From Mortierella sp. BCC40632 (taxonomy: Eukaryota > Mortierellomycota > Mortierellomycetes > Mortierellales > Mortierellaceae), in the NCBI GenBank assembly GCA_011634665.1, contig WAEK01000010.1, forward strand, positions 802,001 to 866,000: 64,000 bases of DNA. Reading direction: 5' to 3'. Shown here in pieces: positions 36,173-47,159 of the stretch; positions within the stretch are counted from its first letter, which is position 1, and each line of letters opens with the position of its first letter. Under the pieces are notes generated by a model. The model ran no database searches. It worked only from the letters and a program-made list of their open reading frames with translations, and was not told the DNA's origin. The translations under genes and the position numbers were made by a program.

Positions 36173-37279
36173 TTACTTCGTGCTTTTAGACTTTTCTTGC
36201 CTAATCTGAAAGTTGAGTCTGGAAAGCTCCTCGGGGAATCTCTTTGCGGCAGCCAAGACTAGGTCCAACAGGCTGCTTGTCTCGGAAGGCGTGGCTGGGA
36301 GCTTGAGAGGCGTCTCTTCCGCGTCGAGAAAGATCTTGGCCGCGGCATCAAATTTATGCGGATCTGCATCGTGGCTAGTCGTGTATCCCGCCAGCAGCGC
36401 ACGTGCAGTCCTTTGGCCTGCTGGTGAGCGGTTCCACAGCTTCACAGGAATATTCTGGTTCTTATTGATACCAAATCCTTTGAGGTTGTTACAGTAATCA
36501 TTCCCTGAGGTAATGGCCATCGTCTGCCATACCCCAAAGTCAGGAACCCCTAGTTTCTCTAGGGCGTGGTCGTCGATTGTATAAAGATAGAATGTAGACC
36601 TGTTGTTGTAGCCTTGCCTGAGTACATGGACGTTAGGGATGAACAGCATGTCACTATCAGTGGTCGCGACATAGATCCGTTGGCTGCTCTCCATTGCTTC
36701 GTGTCTAATACAGTTGTCGGCCTCGCCAGAGCAGACGTGAGCATGACGACCAAGAGCAACAAGGTCTTTGGCAAGCCTGTGCCGTGTGTCCATGCTGATC
36801 TCCATTGCACCTCTCCAGGACACCATCATCCTCTTGAACGCCCGGAGTAGGCGTCGGCGCAAGTTGCGCGCCGAGCGAAGGCCGCCTTCCGGGTACTCTT
36901 GTCCAGGCTGGATTGCCGCATTGAATGCGGACAGTGAGCTGGAGCACTGGTGACGGCTATCCTCCTCTCTCTTGGAGCGATATTTCCGGGCGACGGCCTT
37001 TTCGCTGGTGGGGAGTCCGTCGATGTGAATAATCGCATCCTTTGAAAAAACGATATCCAGCTTCTTATTGAGCGCCTTGGCGACCCAACCTGGTTCTTTG
37101 TCTGGCTTCTTGCCTCTTGAAGACGAGCGTGGTGTGTGGAACCAAAATAGAATGGCAAGGATGTAGTGAAAAAACAAGGAGAAGAGGTCGATATGAACAG
37201 ACGGGAACTCTTTCGGATCTACAGAAGATCGTGGGACGCCTGCGTCCGTAACTTTTTTCCAGGCCTGTTTAACTCCCAT
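36173..37279 (-). CDS. FEN1/XPG-like structure-specific nuclease
   Basis: 368 residues from the ATG at 37279 (MGVKQAWKKV, close to the MGxxxLW start of FEN1/XPG proteins). Acidic residues expected for a two-metal FEN site are present in order: D31 (VHIDLFS), D87 (IIHIDG, followed by an EKA-type basic stretch), E186 and D188 (SGEADNC), D208 and D210 (TTDSDMLF), and D261 (SGNDY, followed by NLKGFGI). Such enzymes cut 5' flaps or branched DNA in repair and replication. An upstream extension in the same frame (to 37462) is Phe/Tyr-rich and unlikely to be translated. The stop TAA overlaps a GTAAGA that looks like a splice donor, so fusion with the downstream Fanzor exon was considered, but the phases do not match. 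Its presence within the TIRs suggests it is an element gene rather than host FEN1. Confidence 0.8.
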   Translation of the reverse strand: MGVKQAWKKVTDAGVPRSSVDPKEFPSVHIDLFSLFFHYILAILFWFHTPRSSSRGKKPDKEPGWVAKALNKKLDIVFSKDAIIHIDGLPTSEKAVARKYRSKREEDSRHQCSSSLSAFNAAIQPGQEYPEGGLRSARNLRRRLLRAFKRMMVSWRGAMEISMDTRHRLAKDLVALGRHAHVCSGEADNCIRHEAMESSQRIYVATTDSDMLFIPNVHVLRQGYNNRSTFYLYTIDDHALEKLGVPDFGVWQTMAITSGNDYCNNLKGFGINKNQNIPVKLWNRSPAGQRTARALLAGYTTSHDADPHKFDAAAKIFLDAEETPLKLPATPSETSSLLDLVLAAAKRFPEELSRLNFQIRQEKSKSTK

Positions 37280-37556
37280 GGTCAGAAGTGAATAAAAGTG
37301 AACTTTCGAATGTGTGAGGAAAAGTGCCAGAGAAGTGGATAGAAAGTCGATTACCCTGTAACGAAAAAAACGAAAAAAGAAAAAAGATAAAAGATAAATA
37401 AAAAGATAAAAAAAAGGACGTCGGGAGCTCGAAGTATCAAAGCCAAATTCCGCCCCATCCACTCTCTTGCACTCTCTTACGCATCAGTGTCTATCCCGTG
37501 CTTTAGCGATTCATCAGATACCTCCATCAAAAAAAGTCGTTTGTCCTCTCTCTTTA

Positions 37557-37814
37557 TTAACGGCGACTCTTCAGCCATAGCAAGCAAAGCGAGCGACGGC
37601 TGTTAGCACGGACCACAGGTGTGATCTCAGATGGATGAGTAGACCCATTGGTTCCATGATGGTGCATTCTACCTAATGCCGGCTCGATTCTGATGGTAGA
37701 TGTCAGCACATAGTTTGATCTGCTAGTTTCTGACCAAAGAGAAGGGGGGTTGTGGTTTAAAAGACTTTCGAGAAAAAGGCTGGAAACCTCCAAAATTTCT
37801 AAGCTAGATGGCAT
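37557..37814 (-). CDS. Small hypothetical ORF at the right end of the Fanzor element
   Basis: 85 codons starting inside the right TIR block (MPSSLEILEV). The stop codon TAA overlaps an AATAAA, a possible polyadenylation signal. No domain is recognised. It could be a first exon of the FEN1-like transcript, a short accessory gene, or chance. Confidence 0.3.
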   Translation of the reverse strand: MPSSLEILEVSSLFLESLLNHNPPSLWSETSRSNYVLTSTIRIEPALGRMHHHGTNGSTHPSEITPVVRANSRRSLCLLWLKSRR

Positions 37815-37840
37815 TTTTGCCTGTCTAACGGTTTAAGGGA
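37811..37840 (-). repeat. Right terminal inverted repeat of the Fanzor element
   Basis: The end ACGGTTTAAGGGA is the exact complement of the left end and is followed by TA (37841-37842). The inner block GGCATTTTTGCC at 37810-37821 corresponds to the left palindrome. Confidence 0.75.
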
Positions 37841-37842
37841 TA

Positions 37843-38244
37843 CAACATCTCTAGCAACTATAGTAAGACAGTAGCAGGACTAACAACAGTACCAGGTAAT
37901 CTCATCATCAAAACCACTTGCCATTGTGACGAGTTCTAAGGATACCAAATTCTACATGATACAGTGAAAGAGGGGGGAGGGGGGATTATCTGCCAAGTTT
38001 GATACGAGTTCTAAGGATTGATTACTCAAGTCAAAGAACAAGACGGGAGATGGCTACATACCTCGGCGCACAGGAAGGCTCTAGATCGCTGGCGGCAATC
38101 TATCGAGTTGGTGTCTGAGGGGGCATTGGCAGGAGGTTTGTCGACGTCGGATTCGGCATTCCACCTCCTAGGACACCTTGCAATACGGGTACCAAGACAT
38201 GAACATAAACCAGGCTCGTGAGACGCTCAAAGCGAAAATAAGGA

Positions 38245-38323
<79 letters not shown>

Positions 38324-38589
38324 AAGATGATAGAGATTGGTGACGACTACCGTTGCCATTATCATGATCGTATTAATTTTTCTCATTGGAATCTTCTATA
38401 GATGTTCGCAGTAATGGCGCTTCATTTCTCTTTCGGAATGAGTACGCGGTTCACTAAGGATGATAGAATTATATGCGAGTGCTCACCGGTGCGTGAGGAA
38501 GACTACAAAAACTAGCTAGAGCTAACGTGTTGGTTTTGTAATGTATTTTCTTCATTACTCGGCTCGAGAAGTCTTGCAGTATTGTTGGT
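37843..38589. other. Short spacer with (GA)n
   Basis: No gene seen. It contains a pure GA tract at 38253-38320. The sequence right of the Fanzor element does not obviously continue the repeat at its left side. Confidence 0.5.
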
Positions 38590-38834
38590 GTGATATGACC
38601 GACTCAGCTCAGAAGCTAGGCTCTGACCCAGGTTGTTGCAAGGCTGCATAAATGATTTGCATATTTCGCTTGAAATCTAATCAGGGGTTTCAAACCTGAG
38701 GTTTTTTCATGTTATTTTCAAATGCGCAGTTCTCAAATAACCGTTTATTTGGCCTCACAAAAGTGTATTTGCGAATGCGCCATCCCTGGAGGTCGTTTTT
38801 GGCAAATAAATTTCCCATTTGTCAACTCTCCCTC

Positions 38835-38873
<39 letters not shown>

Positions 38874-38918
38874 GTACACCTCCTTCTCTTTCTCACACAT
38901 ACACATCGTCAAATCACA

Positions 38919-40202
38919 ATGCCCTTCAAGTCTAGTCGCCAGGAAACTCTCGCTGATATGGATCTCCTTGTAACTCTTTGTTGGCTGAATGATGATGACG
39001 AGCTTGCTCTAGAGGCGGCCGAGGTGTCACATTTGATATCGTCCTACCGATACATTCACCGAGGCCCAAAGCGATGTCGGGTCTCATATTACTTTTCTAC
39101 AGAGTTTTCTGAGCAGTCTGATAAAGACTTTCGTGCAATGTTCAGGACAACGAAGGAGGGCTTTCGGGGTGTCTTGGATCTCATCAAAGCCAATCCGATT
39201 TTTTTTAACAATTCGACATGTCCTCAAGCCGACCCTGCTATTCAACTTGCGGTTACTCTGGCAAGACTTGGAGGCTATGGAAATGCCGGAAGTGTTTCCA
39301 AAATCCAATCTCATTTTCAACTTGGGGCTGGGTCTGTTAATGTCTTCACCAAACGTGTGATCACGGCGCTCCTTGATGTACATGCGGATTGGATTTCGTG
39401 GCCGAACCGTAGTCGTCGAACAGAGATAGGACACGTCATGCGTGAAGAAGGCTTCCCTGGATGTGTCGGTTTCATCGACGGGACAACAATCAGTTTATCC
39501 CAAAAACCAGCTCGCGATGGCGAGGTATACTACGATAGAAAAAAACGGTAAGCGCATGTAACAGGCTTCGAAACAACACTTTGGTGATTGACAACTTACC
39601 TACTCGAGTAAATCAGATATTCTGTTACCATGCAGGTTGTCTGTGATGTTGACAAACGGATAATAGGCTACCATGTTGGCTACCCTGGATCATGCGCTGA
39701 CTCCACAGTGTTCAAGAAGATGGCGCTTTACAAAAATCCGAAATCTTACTTCTCACCAGGAGAGTATCTCCTTGCTGATTCTGCGTACGCTGTGTCCCAT
39801 GCATGCATCCCACCGTACAAAGCACCTGCCGCGAACTTGCCAGAGAATGCCAACTTCAATTACTGCCATTCCAAGTCTCGGGTCCGAGTCGAGCATTGTA
39901 TTGGCATCCTCAAGTCTCGCTGGTTCTCATTAAGGGAGATAAGGCAACAGCTGCGATCAAAGAAAGAGATGAACATTGCCACAAGTTGGGTTGCGGCATG
40001 TTGTATTCTTCACAACATGCTGGCAAACCTCGGTGACGCTTGGTCAGACATGTATTTGTCCGAAGGGGATGAAGTCGAACAGATGCCTCCAGACAGCACG
40101 TCTATTGCAGCAGCTGTGACCTTTCGAGAGACTTTGAAAAAGGTTACCATTGAAACAAATTTAAATCGAGGAGTTCTACCCATTGGCCAGAAATCCTTTT
40201 AG
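38919..40202 (+). CDS. PIF/Harbinger transposase (HARBI1-like, DDE_4)
   Basis: Two exons, 38919-39547 and 39617-40202, with a 69-nt intron joining in phase. The catalytic triad is visible: Asp in VGFIDGTTI, Asp in GSCADSTVFK, and Glu in VRVEHCIGILKSRW, the usual E-x-x-x-G-x-x-K-x-R context. The N-terminus has the acidic and helical region of the family. The frame is intact, so the transposase may be functional. It needs a Myb-like partner for nuclear import and binding (family knowledge), which is damaged in this copy. The 3' end overlaps the convergent partner gene by 27 nt. The ATG at 38919 was chosen over an upstream one because the sequence before it is a poly-T/Phe stretch. Confidence 0.9.
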
Positions 40203-41742
40203 ATAATCTATCAGCTCTTTGGTTTTCTCAATATCTTGCCCTTGTTTCAAAACCTGTCCCACGAGCTCGTATTTGAGCTTCTTTTCCTCCAATGCAAGTC
40301 TCTTCTCTTCTAATTCAAACTTCTTATCCTCGTTCTTCGTTTGATGTTCATACTTTTTCTCTTCCAATGCAATCTTTCTCTCCTCGCCTTCCGCATCTCG
40401 TTCATGCTTCTTTTCTTCCAGCGCCAATCTCTTTTCCTCGATCTCCGCTTGTTGTTTGGTAACCGAGTGAATCTTTTCGGCCCTGTCATACTCAAACTTA
40501 AGCTTTGCCTTTTCAGTCTCGCTCCTCATCTTCTCTGAAGATTCCATCGCCTCTAGTTTCTTGACTTCTAGTGCTTCTAGCTCTATTGTAAGCTTTGTCA
40601 GTGAAAGGTTGAATGTGCGTGAATATCCAATACCACAAAAGATCTAGAGCAACTTACTCTCTGACCTAAGCGCATTCGACTCGAGAATAGCTGAGGCAAC
40701 GGTAGATCTCTGAGACAGGGAATTGGACGAGCCAAGACTTGGAGGTTTCTTTCGTCCATTATTGCTTTTCTTTTGCTTCTTAGTAGCCCTTTGACTGGCA
40801 ATTTGATTCTGCAACTGAGATGGTGGAGGATCATCAAGAACCTCTAAGTCGATATCCGGATTGAGATCTAGCGCTGCAGGCTCTTCCACATCATTGGCAG
40901 GTAGTGCATTGGCCGTGTGCTCTTCTACATCAAGGTTCTCCACATGTGCCGTCCACTCCTCCACAAAACTATATTCATCCTCCTCATCTGCATCCTGAAT
41001 GAGACGTCGCTCCTTGTAGCGGACAATAGAACGGCTCGAGCCTTGGTTTTCTAGATCTTGGGGTTCGTTCTCATCGTCGCGATCGCTGTTCTCAGCAGCA
41101 CTAGTCTCTGAAACGTGACTCGAAATATCTTCATCGGACAGATGGTAGTGGGAGCTGGTGTCATCCAGCCGGGGCACTTGGGTAAAGGAGTCAACCTCGT
41201 CCAAAGGCGTAACATCAGCTCGCATTCCGAATGACTTGTCCATTCTCTCGAAGCATAGGCAGTTTTTTTCGAGCTTACTAAAGATTCCTCTCAATTCCTC
41301 TCAATTGATCTTCAGTTGTGACTCCAAATCCTGTTGTCTTGGACAGTTCCTTCCATTTTTTGTACACCCTTCGGTGTCGCTCAAATCGTTCCTTGAGGGA
41401 TCTTCCATTGAGGTTTAGTCGTCCTTTATTCTTTTTGTTGATGACCGTGGCCAAGGTGTCGTAAGCCTTATTAGAAGTCCGAAGTGGCAGGCCGATGGTG
41501 GTCTGTTGTGCTCCATAGACAGAAATAAAATTAGGCTTGTGCTCGAGCCAGTTAAGGATAGCCTCCAGCTCATCTCTATTCAACCGTGCTTTGCTCTTTG
41601 AAGCCTGTCTATCCACCTTTCGCTTGGTGTTGCTGTTAGAAGGGAGTGGGGAAGTTGCTGAAGGAGACTCATTGGCTTCGCTGGATGGTAGTGTTGCAGT
41701 GTTAGTCGATGCAGTGTTAGTCGATGCAGTGGTCTCATTCAT
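40176..41742 (-). pseudogene. PIF/Harbinger accessory protein (Myb/SANT-like), frameshifted
   Basis: The N-terminal part (from 41742) has a Myb/SANT-like helical domain (EAILNWLEHKPNFISVYG ... RFERHRRVYKKWKEL). The middle is acidic and the C-terminus is a long Lys/Glu coiled coil (LALEEKKHERDAEGEE and similar). An intron from about 40659 to 40590 fits in phase. Near 41285-41305 a 10-bp unit (AATTGAGAGG) is tandemly duplicated, which shifts the frame and stops translation after LRGIERNL. Removing one unit would rejoin the two frames. So this copy is probably inactive, although the transposase is intact. Confidence 0.8.
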
Positions 41743-44660
41743 TGCAGATTAGCTGAGGAGAGGAAATGAGGATGGAGTGTGAGCAAGAAAGCGAATAGGG
41801 GTGGGAAAACGAGAGGGAGAGTGAAATAACCCACTGGTCATTTCAAATACGCAGGTTTGAAACGTCGCATTTCGAAATAAACTTTGTGCATTTGCATCTG
41901 ACGAAATCTACAAACGGATGTTATTTGAAAAATTCAAGGACCAGGTTTGAAACCCCCTAATGTCCTCCTTGAACGCACTGATCTGGAGCTCTTGTCGATC
42001 GAGCTGTTCTAAAAGAGCCAGCTGACTTCCATCTTTGACGGGGCTCATAGTTTTACCCGTAGTCTTTACTTTTGAAGCCAGCGGTTCAGGTGAGCCATGT
42101 CGGTCGCCTTGGAGGAAAGAGTGTCTTGACCATTGTTAAGTAAGACTTCTTCTTCCCTTTCAGCGACTCTTCTCCAGTACAGCCTCATTTCGTAAGGAGT
42201 TGCTGTGAAATATATCATCTCGGGGAGCTAGTCAAATGTCTCACGAGAGCCTTTTTTTTTTTTTTTTTTTTTTTTTTTCAGGTTTGGTTGGGGCCGCTGA
42301 AGGTTTTCTCACTCTTCTCGGTTCTACTCATCCCCTCCTCCAATAGGACTCTGGGTATCACTTACCAGGGATGTGGTATGACATGTTCTCGAGCCACACC
42401 TGTCGTCAAGAGTCGTCAGCCTTGACAAAGGCACTGTTGATCAGAGCTATCGTAAGACAAAAGACACAGCCATCAGGGTCTATTAGTCACCTATCCCGGC
42501 CTGATGCATAGTCTGCTAAGTCACCACTTAGAACCAAAGACCGCAACAACAAAGAGTTTACTCTACACATCCACATGGACTCACCAATCAACAGATTGAG
42601 CGTCAGGATCGACAAGAATGTAAATAAGCAACAAGAGCGGTCCCTTCTTGTATGATCCTTTAGCACCTCCTATGCCATCTTCGAACATGTCGCTGGTCAG
42701 GGGATCGTACCGCCCTCCCTACAATCAGTAATGACAGTTGTGGTTAGAGACTAAGAGAGTTGCTAGTAAATGAATTTGATCCGACTACGAAAAGTAAACA
42801 GCATTGTCACTTCAGCCCTATGCACAGGTGTCAAGATCTCACCTTCATCAGGTACTCATTACTGATGGCTCCAATAAAGTTCTCCAGGAGATTAATGCCA
42901 TCTGGTCCACCTTTAACACTCACACCGCCATGCACAATATGAACAATGGCGATGGTGGAGAAGAGCATGCTGGCTGCAAGCACCATGAAGAACACCTTGA
43001 TCTCTTGAAGGATTCCAAACACAATCGTGATGTAATTGCACACCGTCTAGCTCACTCAGAGCTCAGCCGGCTATGAGGATGTGTTGTGAGACTGTTTAGC
43101 GACCATAACATATTCATGATGTTTGCCGATTTGCCGCTCAGCTACCTTTTGTTACCTTGCCGTTCTCCGATACACTTACCAGGTGGAGGAACACAAACAC
43201 AAAACTTTAAGTAAAGTCAGATGTCACGGGGCTTGCGGATCTTGGTTCACATTGTTGAAACCCTGATGGATACTCGTGGCGAGAGGGTAGGAGTAAGTGA
43301 CTAGATCGAGTATGTTGTAAGGAGATCTAACACATTGAAGTGAACTGAGCCTTCAGGTTAGGCTATCTCAGTTCGCAATGCACAACATGCAACTGCCGTC
43401 GCACAAGGAATACAGTGGCAAACATACCGGAACTACAGAGATCAGAACCTCTGGACAACCAATGGCTTCTGTCTGAGACATTTTGTCCCTTTCCTGAGAT
43501 CAACAGCTTCGTTCTTGAGATCCACCGACTCATCCTTTTTGTATCCCTTCCATAAGCGCCGCTCTTCTCTTTCACCTCCTCTCTCTCCTTCTTTCCTTCT
43601 TCTTTTCCTCTTCATTTTCTTCCTTTCCTCCTCCTTGGTCTCTGTGTAAAGATGATATCAACATTCTCGCCATTGAAGAAACTCGAGTCAAAGGAATGCG
43701 CACGAGAGGAAAGCGATTGCTGAGAATACTCCAAGGAATGGGCCACCCTCTTTCTTAGCGTAGACCTACATTAGAGTATCACTTAAAATGGGGAGAGAGT
43801 ACACGCACTGTGCCGCAAATCGAACCATCCACACAGCATACACGGATGAGCTCCCAGAAGTAGAAGAATCCCAACAAATGTTAGAACAGTTGGGCCTCTC
43901 TAACGTTCCAACTGTGCTCTCAACTCATGAGACATGAGCTGACATCCGACTTCAACACATATCACTTGTACTGGATCGCAGCTTCCATGACTGGATTTTC
44001 AAGGATATCAAGGCCGTAGAAACGAGGTCGAATATAACCATGACTGAAAGGGTTCATGGTGAACGGGGTGCTGTGGTAGAGAGCCTGTATCTATGTTGTC
44101 TTCTGGGGTGAGTAGTGAAATGGAAATTCGTTACATGAAGCATGTGCCAATGGAGCAAAGGACCAGAGGAGATTGATATGGGCAACAAACACATCATCTC
44201 TAAAGTCGTCGTTGATTGGATCAGGCTCTTTATTGGAGCTCCGTAGTTAGGGATTGGATTCTGGCACTCGTAAATCTGCCGATCATCCGAAGTCTAGAAC
44301 CAACAGAGCGCTGGAGGGTGCACAATCTTGTGATTGTCGGGAATGAAATCTCGCTTATAGTTTAGGAGTAGGCAAACCCTCTTGTGATCCGGAGTGCTAG
44401 ATCAGGGTGCCTAGACGTGAGGTCATCCATGTATTCGAGCAAGCGCACAATGCAAGGTGATTTTTCTGGGCAGTCTCACCCTGTTGAAACAGTACTTGGT
44501 GAGGATGTGAGCAATCCTGAGTGCTTCCGGATTAGTCTTGACCCTGTCAAGAATGATCCCCACAAGGTTGGACCCTTTTGGGTGGGCTCTCAAAGAGATC
44601 TGACAGTTTAAGTTTTGTTTGAGCTTTCTAGAAATGGTTTCTCTAGGATCTGCTCAAATC

Positions 44661-45755
44661 TGTAGCTCTGGGTGTTACTTTGCTGTATGGTCGCAAGTAG
44701 TTGACGAGCTTTGGATAAAGTGAGGATTGAAGTGACACACCTGCAGCAAATGCAGACAGTCGATAGTGCAGCAAACTGCAGTCAATTCAGTGACGAAAAC
44801 AAGGACGCAGTGAGATAAGTTGACCAGTGTATTTGGAGCTAGCTCGACGGGCCAATGTTGTTGGTAACGATGAAGGATGGGGATTGTGACTTCATACAGA
44901 TAGCGAAAGAACATGAGTGAATTGAGAATTTTTTTAACTTCTGAGATGCCCTCCTACTTCGCCATTTCGTTTTCTGTGTTTATCGGTTACCAATTAAAAG
45001 TACACTTTTGGTTTGTCAATTTCGATATTCTGACCGTGGTCCCACAAAGGATTCGGGATACCTGACGTCTAATTAGTCGAACGTACCTTGACACTGTCCC
45101 TTTGTCTCACTGATTTCCTAAATGCCACCTTGCTATGTTGCCTCACTAGTGTGGTTCTATCGTGCTGATAGCTTTGATGTCGAGTTAATGGCATCAAAGG
45201 CGGAATGTGAGGGTGAGGGCAGAGGCGAAGGTGAAGGCGACTTCCATTTGTGCGTACAAATATTTAATTGATCTGTCTCCCACTCTCACCCAAAGGGTTG
45301 TAACGAGTCTCCATCTCTTCTGTCCTTGAAACTACAAGATCAAATCTCCATCTCCACCTTCCTTGGAATCACAAGGATGAATCTTAATCCCCCATTTCTC
45401 GACTCCACGTCTCAATCATGAATATTAATCGAGCCATTTTTTGTTAACAAAAGGACATGTCAACCTTCCTCTCTTTCCTTGTAAACATAAGGACAGCCTC
45501 TTTCACTTCGTGATCATAGACATAGCAATGCACCACAACATAGTACAACACAGCATGGCACAAAACACGTCTATCATCCGATTTGCCTGACCGCGGACAC
45601 ATCCTTGCTTGCGATTGGTTCACTTCAAGGAAAGAAAAAGCTGTTTTAGATTTGTCAACATTGTGTGTTGATTACACCGAGCCTGCATGTTGCATGTCAT
45701 GACTTCCTGTATCTCTACTCTTGGCCTTAGGCCTGTTTATCTGCGATAAAAACCC
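44661..45755. other. Gene-free upstream region of the GTPase gene
   Basis: No gene is supported. The stretch begins where the channel pseudogene similarity ends and leads into the promoter of the plus-strand GTPase gene. Short antisense open frames lack recognisable features. Confidence 0.5.
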
Positions 45756-45762
45756 TTATATA
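45756..45762 (+). promoter_or_regulatory. TATA box of the GTPase gene
   Basis: TTATATA sits about 140 nt upstream of the ATG and is followed by a CT-rich stretch (near 45800-45830), a typical fungal core-promoter layout. Confidence 0.5.
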
Positions 45763-45900
45763 GCTCAGTCGAGGCATTTCACGAACATTAATTCTCAGCG
45801 CCACTTTCCTTTCATCCTTTGGAGCATTTTACATCTATTCACCTGTGCCCCAGTCCTACACAATTCTCTTATATCAGCCCTATTAATATAGCAGGTTACA

Positions 45901-46893
45901 ATGACCAAGTAGGTGTACTCTACCCTGGGTTCCTGGTGGCCACCAATATCAAAGCGCCGATTAAAAATACCTAGAAGCAGCAGCATAACACTTGACCTCA
46001 CCAATGTAAAATACATTAATAGAAAACCAAGCCCAGATCTCCCTCCTGCCTACACCTGCAATGCACAGAGCAACAAAGTCGCATTGATGTTCATTGGCAA
46101 TTCGGGAGCGGGCAAGAGCACACTGCTTTCTCAACTTGGCGGAGACTTCGAAGCAGGTGTGGCCTTTATGGAGGGACTCACCACGGAAGTTCAAGAGCAG
46201 GTGGTCACTCTGGATGGGAGAGAGGTGATATTGATTGACGTACCTGGGTTATTTGAGTTTGATGACGAGCGGACAAAGATGAATGCCTCGAAGCTTACGG
46301 AGGCCCTAAAGAAAGGCTACAACTATAAGTTGTATTTCATTTTGTCAGCCTCGAACCGCGGTCCCAGTAATCCGGAGTTGCTGATGATGTCCATTGTCAA
46401 CGATTGCGTCCGACAAGCAGGCGATGCCAAGATCACCTTCCGAGTGATTGTAAACCAAATCCAGGACCAAAAAACTTATAACCTGTACGATCAACACATT
46501 GCACAGGACAATTTCCAAAGCCTATTTGGAAAGTTGAACATAAAGGGGTATTCTTTCGACATCGCCATTTCCTCTGTCCTTTTATTGCGATTTGATGAGG
46601 AAGCAATCAAACGCAAGAAACTGAAGCATACGATCATATCTGACATCAGACAGCATGAGGAGGCGAAAGTGACACTCGTCAAAGACATCACCGTTACCAA
46701 TAGTGATCTGACGGCGTTTGATGCAGCTGTGCTCGCACTGATGTCTCCACTTATCCTGGCTGGAGGAGTGGTAGGGGTGGCAGTCGGCTTGGTCGGCACC
46801 GTGGTCGGTGGAGCGGGATACGGAATATACCATGGAACAAAGTACGCTACAAAGGGCATCAAAAAGCTCATCAAACCAAAGAAAGGGAAATAG
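45901..46893 (+). CDS. AIG1-like GTPase with C-terminal hydrophobic segment
   Basis: Two exons: 45901-45908 and 46023-46893, with a 114-nt intron that removes an in-frame TAG right at the donor. The mature start reads MTKKPSPDLPPAYTC. The G domain has G1 GNSGAGKST (P-loop), a plausible G2 Thr in GLTTE, G3 DVPG and a G4-like stretch near RVIVNQ, in which the canonical NKxD is replaced by NQIQD. About 60 residues before the end is a Gly/Val-rich hydrophobic segment (LILAGGVVGVAVGLVG and onward), then a Lys-rich tail (KLIKPKKGK), suggesting membrane association. AIG1/GIMAP-type GTPases act in membrane and defence responses in other organisms; the role here is unknown. The gene is intact and sits inside the gap of pseudogene E, opposite in strand. 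Confidence 0.85.
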
Positions 46894-47159
46894 TATTTCG
46901 CACGAGATTTTCATATCGACGGACTTGATTAAATGTATGGGACAAAAGGAGAGTTTTACCTAATTCAAATCTTTCAATTCAAAAAAGTCCTTTTGTTGGC
47001 AGGTATCTTGTTTTGAATACCTTGCTTTGGATGAAATGTACAAAGTGGTAGATCTGTTGTTGCTGCCTTTTATTATATTTTTTATTTTTTTTTACGAAAG
47101 ACAGTCTAGGCAAGTCCTGCTCCCCTGTTAGATTATTGGTGGAGTCATAGGTACTGACA
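46894..47159. other. 3' flank of the GTPase gene
   Basis: No gene. It is AT-rich with poly-T runs near 47080-47092, a plausible 3' untranslated and terminator region. Confidence 0.4.

Larger units (their letters stand above)
32782..37840. mobile_element. TIR-bounded DNA element carrying Fanzor and a FEN1-like nuclease
   Basis: The two ends are inverted repeats: TCCCTTAAACCGT at 32782-32794 and its reverse complement at 37828-37840. A second matching block (GGCAAATTTGCC at left, GGCATTTTTGCC at right, both near-palindromic) sits about 10-20 bp inside. Both ends abut TA, as expected for a TA target duplication of Tc1/mariner-like elements. The body of 5059 bp encodes a Fanzor gene and a FEN1/XPG-like nuclease gene, both on the minus strand, and no recognisable DDE transposase. 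Fanzor genes are known as passengers of eukaryotic transposons. The TIR match is short, so the borders are good but not certain. Confidence 0.75.
38681..41957. mobile_element. PIF/Harbinger DNA transposon
   Basis: The ends are inverted repeats with the core GGGGTTTCAAACCTG (38684-38698 and its complement near the right end at 41957). The insertion site is resolved: the flanks ATCTAA and TAATGTCC rejoin into channel last-exon sequence, giving a TAA target duplication (CTAAT can also be argued), typical of PIF/Harbinger. The 3.28-kb body carries the expected two convergent genes, a DDE transposase and a Myb/SANT-like partner. Confidence 0.9.
38590..44660 (-). pseudogene. Channel copy E, pseudogene, 3' part (interrupted by a PIF/Harbinger element)
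   Basis: This is a decayed full-length channel copy. Recognisable in order are the last exon (38590-38680 plus 41958-42251, split by the transposon), exon 12 remnants (about 42370-42450, with a deletion), the S6 exon (42583-42718), the S4-S5/pore exon (42846-43070, still reading KYITIVFG-like sequence), exon 9 (about 43176-43330), the S1-S2 exon (about 43430-43860) and the 3' quarter of the WD40-like exon (43965-44660). Stops, frameshifts and broken splice sites are frequent. The closest relatives are G and H. Similarity stops near 44660; the missing 5' part resumes at 47160. Confidence 0.85.

Noticed and set aside
36173..37462. Use of the upstream ATG of the FEN1-like frame at 37462
   Set aside because: The extra 61 residues are a Phe/Tyr-rich AT-tract translation, and the FEN family start motif begins at 37279.
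45913..46022. Longer GTPase N-terminus starting with MYSTLGSWW
   Set aside because: This stretch has a clean donor and acceptor. Splicing joins an upstream ATG in frame to give a compact MTKKPSPD start. The unspliced reading stays possible but is less likely.
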